From contig NZ_JBFDAH010000005.1 in NCBI RefSeq assembly GCF_040719265.1, forward strand, positions 186,001-250,000: a DNA stretch of 64,000 bases, read 5' to 3'. The DNA is from Aliikangiella maris (GTDB lineage Bacteria > Pseudomonadota > Gammaproteobacteria > Enterobacterales > Kangiellaceae). A program made the translations under genes and the position numbers. The notes beneath the pieces are model-generated. The model was not told the DNA's origin. It was given only the letters and a program-made list of their open reading frames with translations, and searched no databases. Positions 1-9,468 of this stretch are shown here, piece after piece; the stretch's first letter is position 1, and each line of letters opens with the position of its first letter.

Positions 1-2588
1 TAGATAATGAAAGGATCACAACATTGGAAGTTAAGTTTGATAATATTTGGATAGGCACGATTTCAGGACTTATTCGCTACGATATTACTAAAGATAACTT
101 CGAAAAGTACACTCACCAAAAAGATAATCCGAACTCTTTAACTGCTGATTGGGTTCAGACAATGGATTTTGATTCAAATGGAAATCTTTGGATCGGAACA
201 ATTGACGGTTTAACGGTATATAATTTCTATGATGATACTTTCTTTCAATATAAAAGAAAGACTTTCAATATCGAAGGATTGGTTTCCAACGATATTTTGA
301 GTTTATTTGTTGATAATAATAATTTAATCTGGCTCGGCACATATGGTTCAGGTTTAGACATTTTTAACACAGAAGAAACCTTGTTTAAGCGCCTGATAAG
401 CAAGTCTGACGTAGCTACCTATAATATTTCTAATTCAATATTTTCAATGGTTAAAGATCAGGAAGATTTTCTTTGGTTAACGACATATGGTGGGAATATT
501 ATCAAATTGGACATGATGACGGGTAATATTTCGCGCCCAGTAATTGATATATTGGGAGAATCATATGCCGACACTGATTTTAGTCAAGCATTAAATATTG
601 ATACGCAAAATCGACTATGGATAGGAACAAATAAAGGAATTAATATTATTGATTTAAATACTGAATCAGAAGTTTCTCTTAAGTTGTATAGAAATGAAAT
701 ACCAGTTGATTTCAGAGATATGGTGGAGACTATTTATTTTGATCACAGTAATCAGTTATGGATCGGCACTATGGAGGGAGGGGCTTTTCAATTAACACCA
801 ATTATTTCCTTACAGAATGAGTTGTCTTATGAGATTAAAAATTTAAATCCTGAACTTCCATACATTTATCGAGATTTACCATTACAAATAAAGTCAATCT
901 TAGAAACGCGAGATGGTAATCTTTGGTTCGGTTCCTTGAATGGACTATTAATGTATTCTAAAGCACAAGAAAAATGGTTTCATTTTGAAAATCAACCGAA
1001 TAATCCACAATCAATATCTAATAGTGAAATTTTAACCATATTTGAAGATAGCCGCGGTATATTATGGGTAGGTACATCAAATGGACTGAACAAAGTTAAT
1101 CGTGATAATGAAGAGGAAATTTATTTTGATAGAATCACCAAAGAAGATGGCCTGCCAAACAATGTTATCTATAGCATTCTCGAAGATGAAGCGAAACAAT
1201 TGTGGTTATCGACAAATCTGGGGATAGTCAAATTTTCAAGCTTTACTGAAACCATGAAGTCTTTTAGAGCTAATGATGGGCTTTCAAGTGATGAGTTTAA
1301 TCTTTTCAGTAGTTATATTGATGAATATGGTATTTTATATTTTGGAAGTATTAATGGTGTAACCGTTATTGATCCAACAGTAAAAAGAAAGAGTGCTCAA
1401 GGACGAAAACTTATGTTAACGAATGTTGTTGTTGGCAATAATAATATTAATGTTTATCCCTTAAATGAATCTGATTTGCCTGAGTTGATCAAGACGCAAG
1501 ATGACGCAGTCATAAAAATTTCGGTGGCAAACCTTTATTACCGAAGTCTGAATTTACCACAATATCGCTATCGTGTGCTTGGTCTTGACGATAATTGGAT
1601 ATATTTAAATAAGGATCGAACAATTACTTTTGCGGGCTTGCAAGAAGGTGAATACTTTATTGATGTTCAATCACGTGTTGGTGACTCTCCGTGGAGCGAA
1701 GCGTCTTTGAGAATAAAGTTAAATGTTCACTTTGACTTCTTTTATAGTAGAAGTTTTGTTTATCTGGTTTTATTACTAATAATGTGCATATTTTTAACCG
1801 CGATTTATTGGGTTAGAAAATATTATGAAAATAAAATTCACCGATACCAGGGGCTTGTTAAGGTGGAAGGTATACGTCTAAAAGAGGCTAAAAAACAAAA
1901 CTCGGCATTGAAAGTTGAGTTAGAAAATAAATTAGATGAAATTGGCTTAATGAGTGCCCAGATTTCTGATACTGCGCTGAAATTGCAAAGCCATCAGTTT
2001 AGAGATGGACTAAGTGGTTTTTATCGATACCAGAATATCGCAAGAATGTTAGGTAATCATAAAGAAGAAAATATAAAAATTAATTTGATTCTCATATTTC
2101 ATTTATCTGATCTTAAGGTAATTGAACAAGAACTAGGTAAAATTGCAGGCGCTGAAATTATTAGCCATATTGCTATTCAGTTGAGACAGAAATGTCCCTC
2201 TAATGTTCATATCTGTGCGCTTGATGATGAGAGCTTTATTATTTTAGGTTATTCAACTCGAGACAACCAACTGGTTGAAACCCTAACTAATTTACGAAAA
2301 AAATTACTCTATAGTAAAATTCCAGTTGCAAATGATCGACGAGTGCAAATTAATATTAATATTACTTATTTAGAAATTTATGAAGATGAGATTAAAAATA
2401 TTGTTTTGCTTAACAATATTGCTGACGCAGTGATTTATATTCATCAACATGAGTCGGATAAGTCACTATCGAATATTATTCGCATTGAATTAGCACAAAT
2501 GGTCGACACACTTCAAGATGTTGATATGACTAATCAAATTGAACATTTTGTAGAAAATCATATTATCAGTATTAATCACATAGAATAG
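1..2588 (+). CDS. Sensor protein with propeller repeats, Y_Y_Y domain and degenerate GGDEF domain (5' truncated)
   Basis: The reading frame is open to the left edge, so the gene is cut by the window and the TTG at 24 is not a real start. The first ~450 residues are two-component-regulator propeller repeats, seen as recurring LWIGT/LWLST/LWVGT strands. A Y_Y_Y-like beta domain follows at about 465-575, one membrane helix at about 580-600 and a coiled-coil linker. The C-terminal ~180 residues look like a GGDEF domain: RDGLSGFYR resembles the usual DxLTGLxNR entry motif, but the active-site loop reads LDDESF instead of GGDEF. Proteins of this layout sense a periplasmic ligand and signal inside the cell. 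Here cyclase activity is probably lost, so a nucleotide-binding or protein-interaction role is more likely (inference). ggt follows 14 bases after the stop. Confidence 0.85.
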   Translation, partial: DNERITTLEVKFDNIWIGTISGLIRYDITKDNFEKYTHQKDNPNSLTADWVQTMDFDSNGNLWIGTIDGLTVYNFYDDTFFQYKRKTFNIEGLVSNDILSLFVDNNNLIWLGTYGSGLDIFNTEETLFKRLISKSDVATYNISNSIFSMVKDQEDFLWLTTYGGNIIKLDMMTGNISRPVIDILGESYADTDFSQALNIDTQNRLWIGTNKGINIIDLNTESEVSLKLYRNEIPVDFRDMVETIYFDHSNQLWIGTMEGGAFQLTPIISLQNELSYEIKNLNPELPYIYRDLPLQIKSILETRDGNLWFGSLNGLLMYSKAQEKWFHFENQPNNPQSISNSEILTIFEDSRGILWVGTSNGLNKVNRDNEEEIYFDRITKEDGLPNNVIYSILEDEAKQLWLSTNLGIVKFSSFTETMKSFRANDGLSSDEFNLFSSYIDEYGILYFGSINGVTVIDPTVKRKSAQGRKLMLTNVVVGNNNINVYPLNESDLPELIKTQDDAVIKISVANLYYRSLNLPQYRYRVLGLDDNWIYLNKDRTITFAGLQEGEYFIDVQSRVGDSPWSEASLRIKLNVHFDFFYSRSFVYLVLLLIMCIFLTAIYWVRKYYENKIHRYQGLVKVEGIRLKEAKKQNSALKVELENKLDEIGLMSAQISDTALKLQSHQFRDGLSGFYRYQNIARMLGNHKEENIKINLILIFHLSDLKVIEQELGKIAGAEIISHIAIQLRQKCPSNVHICALDDESFIILGYSTRDNQLVETLTNLRKKLLYSKIPVANDRRVQININITYLEIYEDEIKNIVLLNNIADAVIYIHQHESDKSLSNIIRIELAQMVDTLQDVDMTNQIEHFVENHIISINHIE

Positions 2589-2602
2589 GTTTGTCTTTCT
2601 CG

Positions 2603-4342
2603 ATGAAATTACATAATTCCACACGGGTTTTATTCATATTTGGATTTTGGATTGGTTGGATAAACACTCTGGCCGCTAATCAGCCTGATCAGGCATTAAT
2701 TGAATTTGAATCAATCATTTCACCTGAAGTTGCTAATGCGGGTATGGTAGTTACTCAGGAATCAAGAGCTACTGATATAGGAGTAGAAATACTATCACAA
2801 GGTGGTAATGCGGTTGATGCTGCGGTTGCGGTAGGTTTTGCTTTAGCTGTTACGTTACCGCGAGCGGGAAATATTGGTGGTGGTGGATTTATGTTAATTT
2901 ATGATAGTAAACAGCGGAAGGTTGACGCACTGGATTATCGGGAAATGGCACCTCTTCGAGCAACACGGGATATGTTTTTAAATAAAAATTCACAGGCTGA
3001 TAATAAAAAATCTCGTTACTCTACGCTATCTGCCGGTGTACCTGGCACAGTAGCCGGACTAGTCGCTGCCCATAAAAAATATGGCCGTTTACCATTTAAG
3101 CAATTGGTTGCTCCTGCGATCAAACTGGCAAATTCATTACCAATGAGCTTTGCAATGGCTCAGTCTTTAAACATGAAGCACGATCGATTATCGAGTGATG
3201 TTGAAAGTCGAAAAATTTTTATTAAATCTGATGGCTCAAACTGGAAACTGGGTGATAGCATTCGACAACAAGACTTAGCTAAAACGCTGACACGCATAGC
3301 GGACTCAAATGGCAAAGATTTTTATCAAGGAAAAATTGCACAACAAATAGCAAATTATTTTGCTGCTAATGATGGAATAATTACAACTAAAGATCTTGCA
3401 AATTACCATGTAGTATGGCGTCAACCTGTTACGACTCAATTGGATGACATGCAGATATTTTCAATGCCACCACCCAGTTCTGGTGGAATCCATTTGATCC
3501 AATTGCTCAATATTGTACGCCATTTTCCGTTGGCTCAATACGGTATGAACTCTGCCAATGAAGTACATGTTAAAGCTGAGGCTTTGAAGTATGCTTATGC
3601 TGATCGCAGCAAGTATCTCGGCGATCCCGACTTTGTTAATGTACCCGTTAACAGACTGACAAGTGAAAAATATGCAAAACTGATTGCTCAAAAGATCTCA
3701 CTTCAAAAGGTAACACCATCGGTACAAATTAAGCCTGGTCAATATTTTGATCAAGAAAGTCCGCAAACTACTCACTTTTCAATTATTGATAAAGATGGCA
3801 ATATTGTCTCCAATACATACACGCTTAACTTTAGTTTTGGTTCTGGAAAAACAATTGCTAATACTGGCATATTGCTCAATAATCAAATGGATGACTTTTC
3901 AGCTAAACCGGGATCGCCTAATGGTTATGGGCTGATTGGCGGGAATGCAAACGCTATAGAAGCTGGTAAGCGCCCTTTAAGTTCTATGACGCCTGTAATT
4001 GTTACCAAAAATAATAAGCCCTGGTTAGTGACTGGTAGCCCAGGCGGCAGTCGCATTATTTCTACCGTTTTTAATTTTTTACTTAACCGAATTATCCATC
4101 AAAAAAATATTGCTGAGGCGACAATAGCGCCGAGGCTACATCATCAGTGGTTTCCTGACAAATTACAACTTGAATCAGGTTTTTCAATTGATACAATTGA
4201 AAGATTAAAGCAAAAGGGATTACCCGTTTCCATTAGAAATCCTTGGGGGAGTTTGCAAAGTATTGAATACGATGGAAAATACTTTTATGGATTCAGTGAT
4301 ACTAGACGCCCAGGTGCATTAGCAAAAGGTCTCAATCAATAG
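2603..4342 (+). CDS. ggt: Gamma-glutamyltransferase (GGT), periplasmic
   Basis: Transfers or hydrolyses the gamma-glutamyl group of glutathione in the periplasm; the enzyme is made as a proenzyme that cleaves itself. An N-terminal signal sequence is visible (FIFGFWIGW, then LAA before NQPD). The cleavage site and nucleophile is the Thr389-Thr390-His motif after SPQ, close to E. coli Thr391. The substrate-binding PLSSM and GSPGGSR segments are present. Length is 579 aa, the family norm. ATG at 2603 is preferred to an in-frame TTG at 2591, because the shorter form starts directly before the signal peptide; no strong ribosome site is seen for either. A terminator lies just after the stop. Confidence 0.95.
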   Translation: MKLHNSTRVLFIFGFWIGWINTLAANQPDQALIEFESIISPEVANAGMVVTQESRATDIGVEILSQGGNAVDAAVAVGFALAVTLPRAGNIGGGGFMLIYDSKQRKVDALDYREMAPLRATRDMFLNKNSQADNKKSRYSTLSAGVPGTVAGLVAAHKKYGRLPFKQLVAPAIKLANSLPMSFAMAQSLNMKHDRLSSDVESRKIFIKSDGSNWKLGDSIRQQDLAKTLTRIADSNGKDFYQGKIAQQIANYFAANDGIITTKDLANYHVVWRQPVTTQLDDMQIFSMPPPSSGGIHLIQLLNIVRHFPLAQYGMNSANEVHVKAEALKYAYADRSKYLGDPDFVNVPVNRLTSEKYAKLIAQKISLQKVTPSVQIKPGQYFDQESPQTTHFSIIDKDGNIVSNTYTLNFSFGSGKTIANTGILLNNQMDDFSAKPGSPNGYGLIGGNANAIEAGKRPLSSMTPVIVTKNNKPWLVTGSPGGSRIISTVFNFLLNRIIHQKNIAEATIAPRLHHQWFPDKLQLESGFSIDTIERLKQKGLPVSIRNPWGSLQSIEYDGKYFYGFSDTRRPGALAKGLNQ

Positions 4343-4354
4343 CGATTTTATTGT

Positions 4355-4382
4355 AAAAAAGCGACTTGACCGTCGCTTTTTT
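4355..4382. terminator. Bidirectional rho-independent terminator
   Basis: GCGAC at 4361-4365 pairs with GTCGC at 4372-4376 around a six-base loop. An A-run flanks it on the left and a T-run on the right, so it can end ggt (+) and the convergent exported-protein gene (-). Confidence 0.85.
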
Positions 4383-4395
4383 ACGTTCAACATGG

Positions 4396-5034
4396 TTAGT
4401 CTTTTTTTATCACTGTTTGCTCTGAATCAATTATCACTTGTTCGTGCTTATCAAGTTTTTTAATGAAAACTTTGACATCTTCATGTTCGCCACTCTTAAG
4501 CAATTTCGTATTTTTAGCATCTGATAAGTCACCTGTCATTATCTCTTTGCTGATAAATACGAGTTGTTTATCACTAAAATTAATTGGCTTATTTATACCT
4601 GCTGCACGAAATGCATCGCGAATAATTTGCTGTTGGTTTTCATCCAGCTTTACACCGCTGATATTGACTGAATCACTAAGTTTTTCAATTAGCGGCGCCG
4701 TTCGCTGGATTCGCGCACTTAAATCGGCACCAATTGCAGGAATGCTGATAGTTTCTCCATCAATAGATATCTGGTATTCGCCGTTTGATTGATTAATCGT
4801 GATGTTTTTCCCGGACTGTGTCTGCAAAGTTTTTGAATCGCCATCAGCTAACTCTGGGAGTGAAAAGCTTTCTACCTGACCATCGAGTTTTAACTCAACA
4901 TCACGACTGTTTTCTGTTGATTTTTCTATTTTTATAACAACATGCTGTTCTTTTTCATCAGCAATTGTTGAGAAGCTAGTAGCGAATAATGCTGCCATCA
5001 GAATAGAGAGTGGCGTTTGGAATATTTTTTTCAT
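4396..5034 (-). CDS. Exported protein of unknown function
   Basis: 212 aa with a clear Sec signal peptide (MKKIFQTPLSILMAALFATS, cleavage near TIADE). The mature part is hydrophilic and rich in Lys, Asp, Glu and Gln, with no cysteines and no motif I recognise. A short beta-rich stretch (ISIDGETISIPAIG) sits mid-protein. A good ribosome site (AGGAG at 5042-5046 on the minus strand) supports the ATG. It stands alone, convergent with ggt and upstream-separated from the NtrC-type regulator by about 420 bases. A periplasmic location is likely; function unknown. Confidence 0.75.
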   Translation of the reverse strand: MKKIFQTPLSILMAALFATSFSTIADEKEQHVVIKIEKSTENSRDVELKLDGQVESFSLPELADGDSKTLQTQSGKNITINQSNGEYQISIDGETISIPAIGADLSARIQRTAPLIEKLSDSVNISGVKLDENQQQIIRDAFRAAGINKPINFSDKQLVFISKEIMTGDLSDAKNTKLLKSGEHEDVKVFIKKLDKHEQVIIDSEQTVIKKD

Positions 5035-5456
5035 TGTGGCTCCTAAATGAATACCTAAAATTTATACGTTTAGCGTTATAGTGCCTAATACGATAAAGCT
5101 CAAATATAAAAACAAAAATTACTTTAAACGGCAGCGCCATGGGGAAGGGCTTTTATGAGATCAAAATGAATAGTTTCGATAATAAAAGCTAAGCTGCCGA
5201 TAATATCTATTCAAAGTTAATGCCAATTTTGGCTAAATTTTTTATTGCTGATGTTCTCTGTAAAATAAGGCTTGTTTGGCCTATATATTCTCGCTAACCC
5301 TTTTAAAATTCTCGTACATCTAAATAGATAGTGTTATTTAAGATTAATGCCTTTTAATATTGACACTTTTTAAAATGGATATATTCCCTATATAAGGATG
5401 TTGGTCCCGATTTAAGGAGTTCGATTTAATAAACTCGATTTAGAATCCGTCTTATA
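5035..5456. other. Intergenic region without genes
   Basis: About 420 bases of AT-rich DNA upstream of the exported-protein gene and downstream of the NtrC-type regulator (both minus strand). The heptamer CGATTTA occurs three times within 5408-5443. I see no ORF, RNA or convincing promoter. Confidence 0.5.
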
Positions 5457-6821
5457 TCAACAGATACTATATTTTTCGAGGCGATACAAAAATGCTTTGT
5501 AGTTCAATCCAAGTAATTTAGCAGCTTGAGTTTTATTGTTGTTACAGTAAGCCAGCGACTGGAGTAAGCAGTCTTTCTCATGATCTTCCCAGTTAAGTCC
5601 GTTTTCAGGTAATAGATAGGAAGATGATTGATTAGGTTTCTCAAATTCAAGGCCGCTGATTTCTTCGACTGAAATTATTTCTTCGCTGGATAATAATACG
5701 CTCCTTTCTATTATATTTTTTAGCTCTCTAACATTTCCAGGCCAGTGATAAGACAATAATAATTTAATGGCCGGTTTGGATAATTGTCTGATTAGAATGT
5801 TGTTCTCGTCACAACACTGCTGAATAAAATGCTCGATTAAAGGTAAAATATCTTCAGGTCGATTTCGCAATGGAGGAATAGTCACGGGAATTACATTTAA
5901 GCGATAATAAAGATCTTCGCGAAAATTACCTTTTTCAATTTCAAGTATTAAATTTCGATTAGTTGCTGATACAACTCTAACATCGAGCTTTTGTTGTGCT
6001 GTGGAGCCGACTCGATTAATGGTGCCTTCTTGCAAAAAGCGTAATAATTTACTTTGCATCAATAAAGGCAATTCACCGATTTCATCTAGAAAAATTGTCC
6101 CGCCATTAGCCGCTTCTAACACCCCTGGTCGGTTGCGGGTTGCACCAGTAAAGGCACCTTTTTCCACACCGAACAATTCTGATTCAGCTAAAGATTCAGG
6201 GATAGCTGCACAGTTGACAGGGATAAACGCACTATTACTCCGACTAGATAATTGGTGGATAGCTCGGGCAGCAAGTTCTTTACCTGTGCCACTTTCACCA
6301 TTAATCATAATGGTTGCGTTAGTTGGTGCCGCCTTTTCTATACGCTGAAATAATTGATTCATTAGTGGGGATCGTCCAATAATATCAACCAGTTGTTTGC
6401 GTTGCTTGAGCTGCTGCTTGAGTGTCTGGTTTTCTCGTTCGACTGATTGGGCATATAGTTGCTTTTTAATAGTGAAAAGTAGGGTGGTCTTATCGAAGGG
6501 CTTTAGTAAGTAATCATCGGCGCCTGCCCTGATGGTTGCAATAGCATGAGAGGCATCGCCATGAGCGGTGATTAAAATGAAACTACTCAGTGGACTGTAT
6601 TGTTTCAACGTATTTAAAACATCTACACCGTCAACGCCGGGTAATTTCCAATCTGAAATAACAATATCGAATGTTTGCTGCTGAATTAATTTGATGCCTT
6701 GTTCACCATTACCGACATCACTGACCTGATAGTGCTGTTCAATTAAAATGGATTTGAGTATTTGACGTTGTTCCGTTTCATCTTCAATGAGTAAAATATT
6801 GATCTTTTGTGTGGAGTTCAC
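5457..6821 (-). CDS. NtrC-family sigma-54-dependent response regulator
   Basis: 454 aa in three domains. The receiver (1-120) has phosphoacceptor Asp57 and Lys107. The AAA+ domain (about 145-385) has Walker A GESGTGKE at 175-182, the sigma-54 contact loop GAFTGA at 222-227 and LDEIGELP as Walker B. A Fis-type helix-turn-helix lies at about 412-452 (TQAAKLLGLNYKAFLYRLEKY). It should activate sigma-54 promoters when phosphorylated by the kinase encoded directly upstream, only 4 bases away. The target genes are not evident here. All key residues are intact. Confidence 0.95.
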   Translation of the reverse strand: MNSTQKINILLIEDETEQRQILKSILIEQHYQVSDVGNGEQGIKLIQQQTFDIVISDWKLPGVDGVDVLNTLKQYSPLSSFILITAHGDASHAIATIRAGADDYLLKPFDKTTLLFTIKKQLYAQSVERENQTLKQQLKQRKQLVDIIGRSPLMNQLFQRIEKAAPTNATIMINGESGTGKELAARAIHQLSSRSNSAFIPVNCAAIPESLAESELFGVEKGAFTGATRNRPGVLEAANGGTIFLDEIGELPLLMQSKLLRFLQEGTINRVGSTAQQKLDVRVVSATNRNLILEIEKGNFREDLYYRLNVIPVTIPPLRNRPEDILPLIEHFIQQCCDENNILIRQLSKPAIKLLLSYHWPGNVRELKNIIERSVLLSSEEIISVEEISGLEFEKPNQSSSYLLPENGLNWEDHEKDCLLQSLAYCNNNKTQAAKLLGLNYKAFLYRLEKYSIC

Positions 6822-6825
6822 TCAT

Positions 6826-8142
6826 TTAACCTCGATTATTTAAGGTGACAGTTAATATACAGCCTTTGGGGCTTAGGTTGTTGATAGTAATTTCCCCCTG
6901 ATATTGATTACGAATTATTTTTTGTGCTAAATATAATCCCATTCCTGCACCGTAAGTTTTATTGGTATTATGAGGGGTAAATAAATTATCGAGTATAGGT
7001 TTGGAAAAACCAGGACCTTGGTCTGTGATGGTAATAATTGCTTGATTATTATTCATTTTCAGAGCAATTGCAATTTCACCACTATCCGGTGATGCTTCAA
7101 TAGCGTTGACAATTAAACTCTGAAATAAGCTTTTTAATTCGGTTTGAATTGCCTGGATTTTATAATCAGTTTGCTGATCTAAATTTAACTGAATTTGAAC
7201 CCGTTTAGTATTATTGGTTAATTGTTCTTGGATAATATCGGCTAATAGTTGATTTAATTGAACGGTGGTAATTGGCGAAGCATCATTATTCATCATATCC
7301 ATTAATGAACGAATCCAATTGTCAATACGACGAATCTGATTTTTAGCGAGCTTGGCTAATTTAGTTCGATCTGCTTGTAGTGTTGCGTTTTCTAGTTGAT
7401 CAATTGCCAGATTTAGTGTGTTAAGTGGGTTGCGAATTGTATGTGCCAGGCTTTTTGATATTTCTGATAGTTCTGCTAGGTAGGCTTGATTTTGTAAGTG
7501 AGTATTTTGAATTTGCAAGGATTCTATTTGTTTTGACATTTGATTAAATGAATCGATTGTTTGTAAAATCTCTTTGCTATGCCAGTAGGGTTCTTTTTTG
7601 ATTTGAATACCAAAATTTCCTTTTCCTATTTTGGTTGAAGCGCTCTGTAGACCCTTTAATGGGCGTGCAATCTTTTGGGTAAAATAGATAGATAAAATAA
7701 TACCAATTAAAAGCAAAATGACGGTTGAATAAAAAACTTTCTGAGAAAATTTATCTAAAGCGATATCGATTCCTGTTCTTGGTATGGGAATTTTATAATC
7801 GAAACCATCGGCATTAAATAAAAGATAATTATCTTCTTGTTCGTTTTTTAATTGAATCGTAACATCTTCACGCACTTGAGTAAGAATTTGTTGTAATTGT
7901 TGGCTTGCTAATTGATTGTGCTCGACTGAGTTTGTTGATTTTAATTCAATAGAATGAATTTCGATTTTTGGCTGTTTAAATATAAGTGTTTCCGCGGTAG
8001 AGCGACTTACCTCAAATGCAGACTTTCCAATTTTACTTGAAATGTCATGTGTAAAATTAGTAATAGACCACCATTGAATTAATAGAATAGAAGTTAACAA
8101 CAAAGTTATAAAGATTAAGCTGGCTTTTCTAAATGACATCAT
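6826..8142 (-). CDS. Sensor histidine kinase, partner of the NtrC-type regulator
   Basis: 438 aa. The N-terminal membrane helix (8-26), a periplasmic part of about 110 residues and a second helix (138-154) are followed by HAMP (about 157-210), a short coiled coil, an H-box with His234 (SLAHTIRNPLNTLN) and a C-terminal ATPase with the G-boxes DQGPGF and GAGMGLYLA. It autophosphorylates His234 and passes phosphate to the downstream regulator; the pair is an operon. The signal is unknown. Two consecutive ATGs make the exact start uncertain by one codon. Confidence 0.93.
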   Translation of the reverse strand: MMSFRKASLIFITLLLTSILLIQWWSITNFTHDISSKIGKSAFEVSRSTAETLIFKQPKIEIHSIELKSTNSVEHNQLASQQLQQILTQVREDVTIQLKNEQEDNYLLFNADGFDYKIPIPRTGIDIALDKFSQKVFYSTVILLLIGIILSIYFTQKIARPLKGLQSASTKIGKGNFGIQIKKEPYWHSKEILQTIDSFNQMSKQIESLQIQNTHLQNQAYLAELSEISKSLAHTIRNPLNTLNLAIDQLENATLQADRTKLAKLAKNQIRRIDNWIRSLMDMMNNDASPITTVQLNQLLADIIQEQLTNNTKRVQIQLNLDQQTDYKIQAIQTELKSLFQSLIVNAIEASPDSGEIAIALKMNNNQAIITITDQGPGFSKPILDNLFTPHNTNKTYGAGMGLYLAQKIIRNQYQGEITINNLSPKGCILTVTLNNRG

Positions 8143-8523
8143 AATATTTTAATTAATTGCTAATATTGTGCATAAAGCAGAAATTATGCCAATGTGGGCA
8201 GGTTTGATTATTTCTTGGATTATCAGCTAGTTTTATTGGTGTTAACTTTTAATTTAGCATAGCAGAATAACCTATGGTTAAAAAGATAACAAAATTGCGC
8301 AAAATATCTTATCAAACTAGCGAAATAACAGTTGCATTGATTCTATTCGTGCCAACCATTGATGCATACAATGCTAGTCTCAAATCCATCGGCTCACATG
8401 CGCTTAAAGTCAGATTAAAATCGACTAAAGTGTCTGATAAAACAGCTCCCGTCTGGGTAATCTAATTTACAGTAGAAGGAATTGTAAGCTCAAAAGCGTG
8501 GCTAGTGCTGAAGCACTTATATA
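8143..8523. other. Intergenic region; only a doubtful 63-codon ORF
   Basis: Upstream of the kinase and downstream of the ZIP-like gene. A + strand ORF at 8274-8465 has no ribosome site, no recognisable domain and no conserved-looking composition, so it is not annotated. No hairpin or promoter stands out. Confidence 0.45.
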
Positions 8524-9468
8524 TTACCCTTGATGCCAGTGAACAATCAGCAAGGTAATTAAGCCAATACACAAGCCTAATGATTCCCAGCGAAAGATAA
8601 TCTGATTAAAAGTAACTTTTAATTTATCGATAAAGCTCGACCGGTTAATTTGAATGTGTTGATGCTGAGTGGAGTTGTGTTGGTGACTTTGCGAATGTGT
8701 GTGATTGTGGCTATTATTATTACTATGGCTATGAGCACCTTTAGAATCATGATTATCATTGTGGCTGTGCTTATAATCAAGCGCATGATTAGATTGCTCA
8801 GTCTCATTATTATCGTGATTTTGATTTGGTATAGGCTCGTGATCATTGTGTAGTTCACTGGTGTGCATACAGCCGTCCGCATGTGGCTTATAAATGACGA
8901 CATGCAGCAACGAACCACTGACAAATGATTGAATAATTGCAAATAGCTGAAACTCCTGCAAAACAACAATATATTGAGCAAGAAAATAACCCGCAAAGGT
9001 TGTTAAGCCCATCATTAAAATAGTCAGTAATGCATATCTTTCCCCTAATAAAGGGCGAAGTAGCCACCAGATAGTCAGCCCCACCGGAAGGCGGTGCAGT
9101 ATAATGGCCAGTGACATGCCTTTAGTTGGGGTTGTGCTCAACCCTTGAAGTACTGCACCCTCAATGAGTGCATGTATTAACAACCCACCAATTCCCAAAT
9201 AAATAGTTAGCTTATGGGTCGTATCGGCTGCATTTTGAAAGGTTCGCTCAATTAGGGTGGGGCCTGCGAAACCGATAATCGCTAAGAGAAGTGAATACAA
9301 CCCTATATCATAATAGGCGTTGGGCAAAATCTCTAACAGTATAGTACCTGCAACGACCGATAGAATTATGCCGCTGACAATTTTATCGGTACGTCTTAAA
9401 GGACCGAATGTCTGATAGACCAGCGGGCCGACACATAATGAGAAAAAACTGGCAAATAATGCGATCAT
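8524..9468 (-). CDS. ZIP-like metal transporter with a His-rich cytoplasmic or periplasmic loop
   Basis: 314 aa with about seven hydrophobic helices. Helix 4 keeps part of the ZIP metal motif (His99-Ala-Leu-Ile-Glu103-Gly), but helix 5 reads His125-Arg-Leu-Pro-Val-Gly where classical ZIPs have HEIPEG. A loop at 196-271 carries 18 histidines among Asn, Asp and Ser, and lies before the last helix rather than between helices 3 and 4 as in typical ZIPs. Divalent metal (zinc) transport or sensing is the best guess. Its ATG overlaps the stop of the upstream flavoprotein gene by one base (TAATG), suggesting translational coupling. Confidence 0.75.
   Translation of the reverse strand: MIALFASFFSLCVGPLVYQTFGPLRRTDKIVSGIILSVVAGTILLEILPNAYYDIGLYSLLLAIIGFAGPTLIERTFQNAADTTHKLTIYLGIGGLLIHALIEGAVLQGLSTTPTKGMSLAIILHRLPVGLTIWWLLRPLLGERYALLTILMMGLTTFAGYFLAQYIVVLQEFQLFAIIQSFVSGSLLHVVIYKPHADGCMHTSELHNDHEPIPNQNHDNNETEQSNHALDYKHSHNDNHDSKGAHSHSNNNSHNHTHSQSHQHNSTQHQHIQINRSSFIDKLKVTFNQIIFRWESLGLCIGLITLLIVHWHQG

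Noticed and set aside
8274..8465. 63-codon + strand ORF between the kinase and ZIP-like genes
   Set aside because: No ribosome site, no domain, and composition like non-coding DNA.
8619..8996. Long overlapping frames on both strands across the His-rich segment
   Set aside because: They arise from the repetitive His/Asn/Asp codons of the ZIP-like gene; the products are Ile/Met-rich nonsense.
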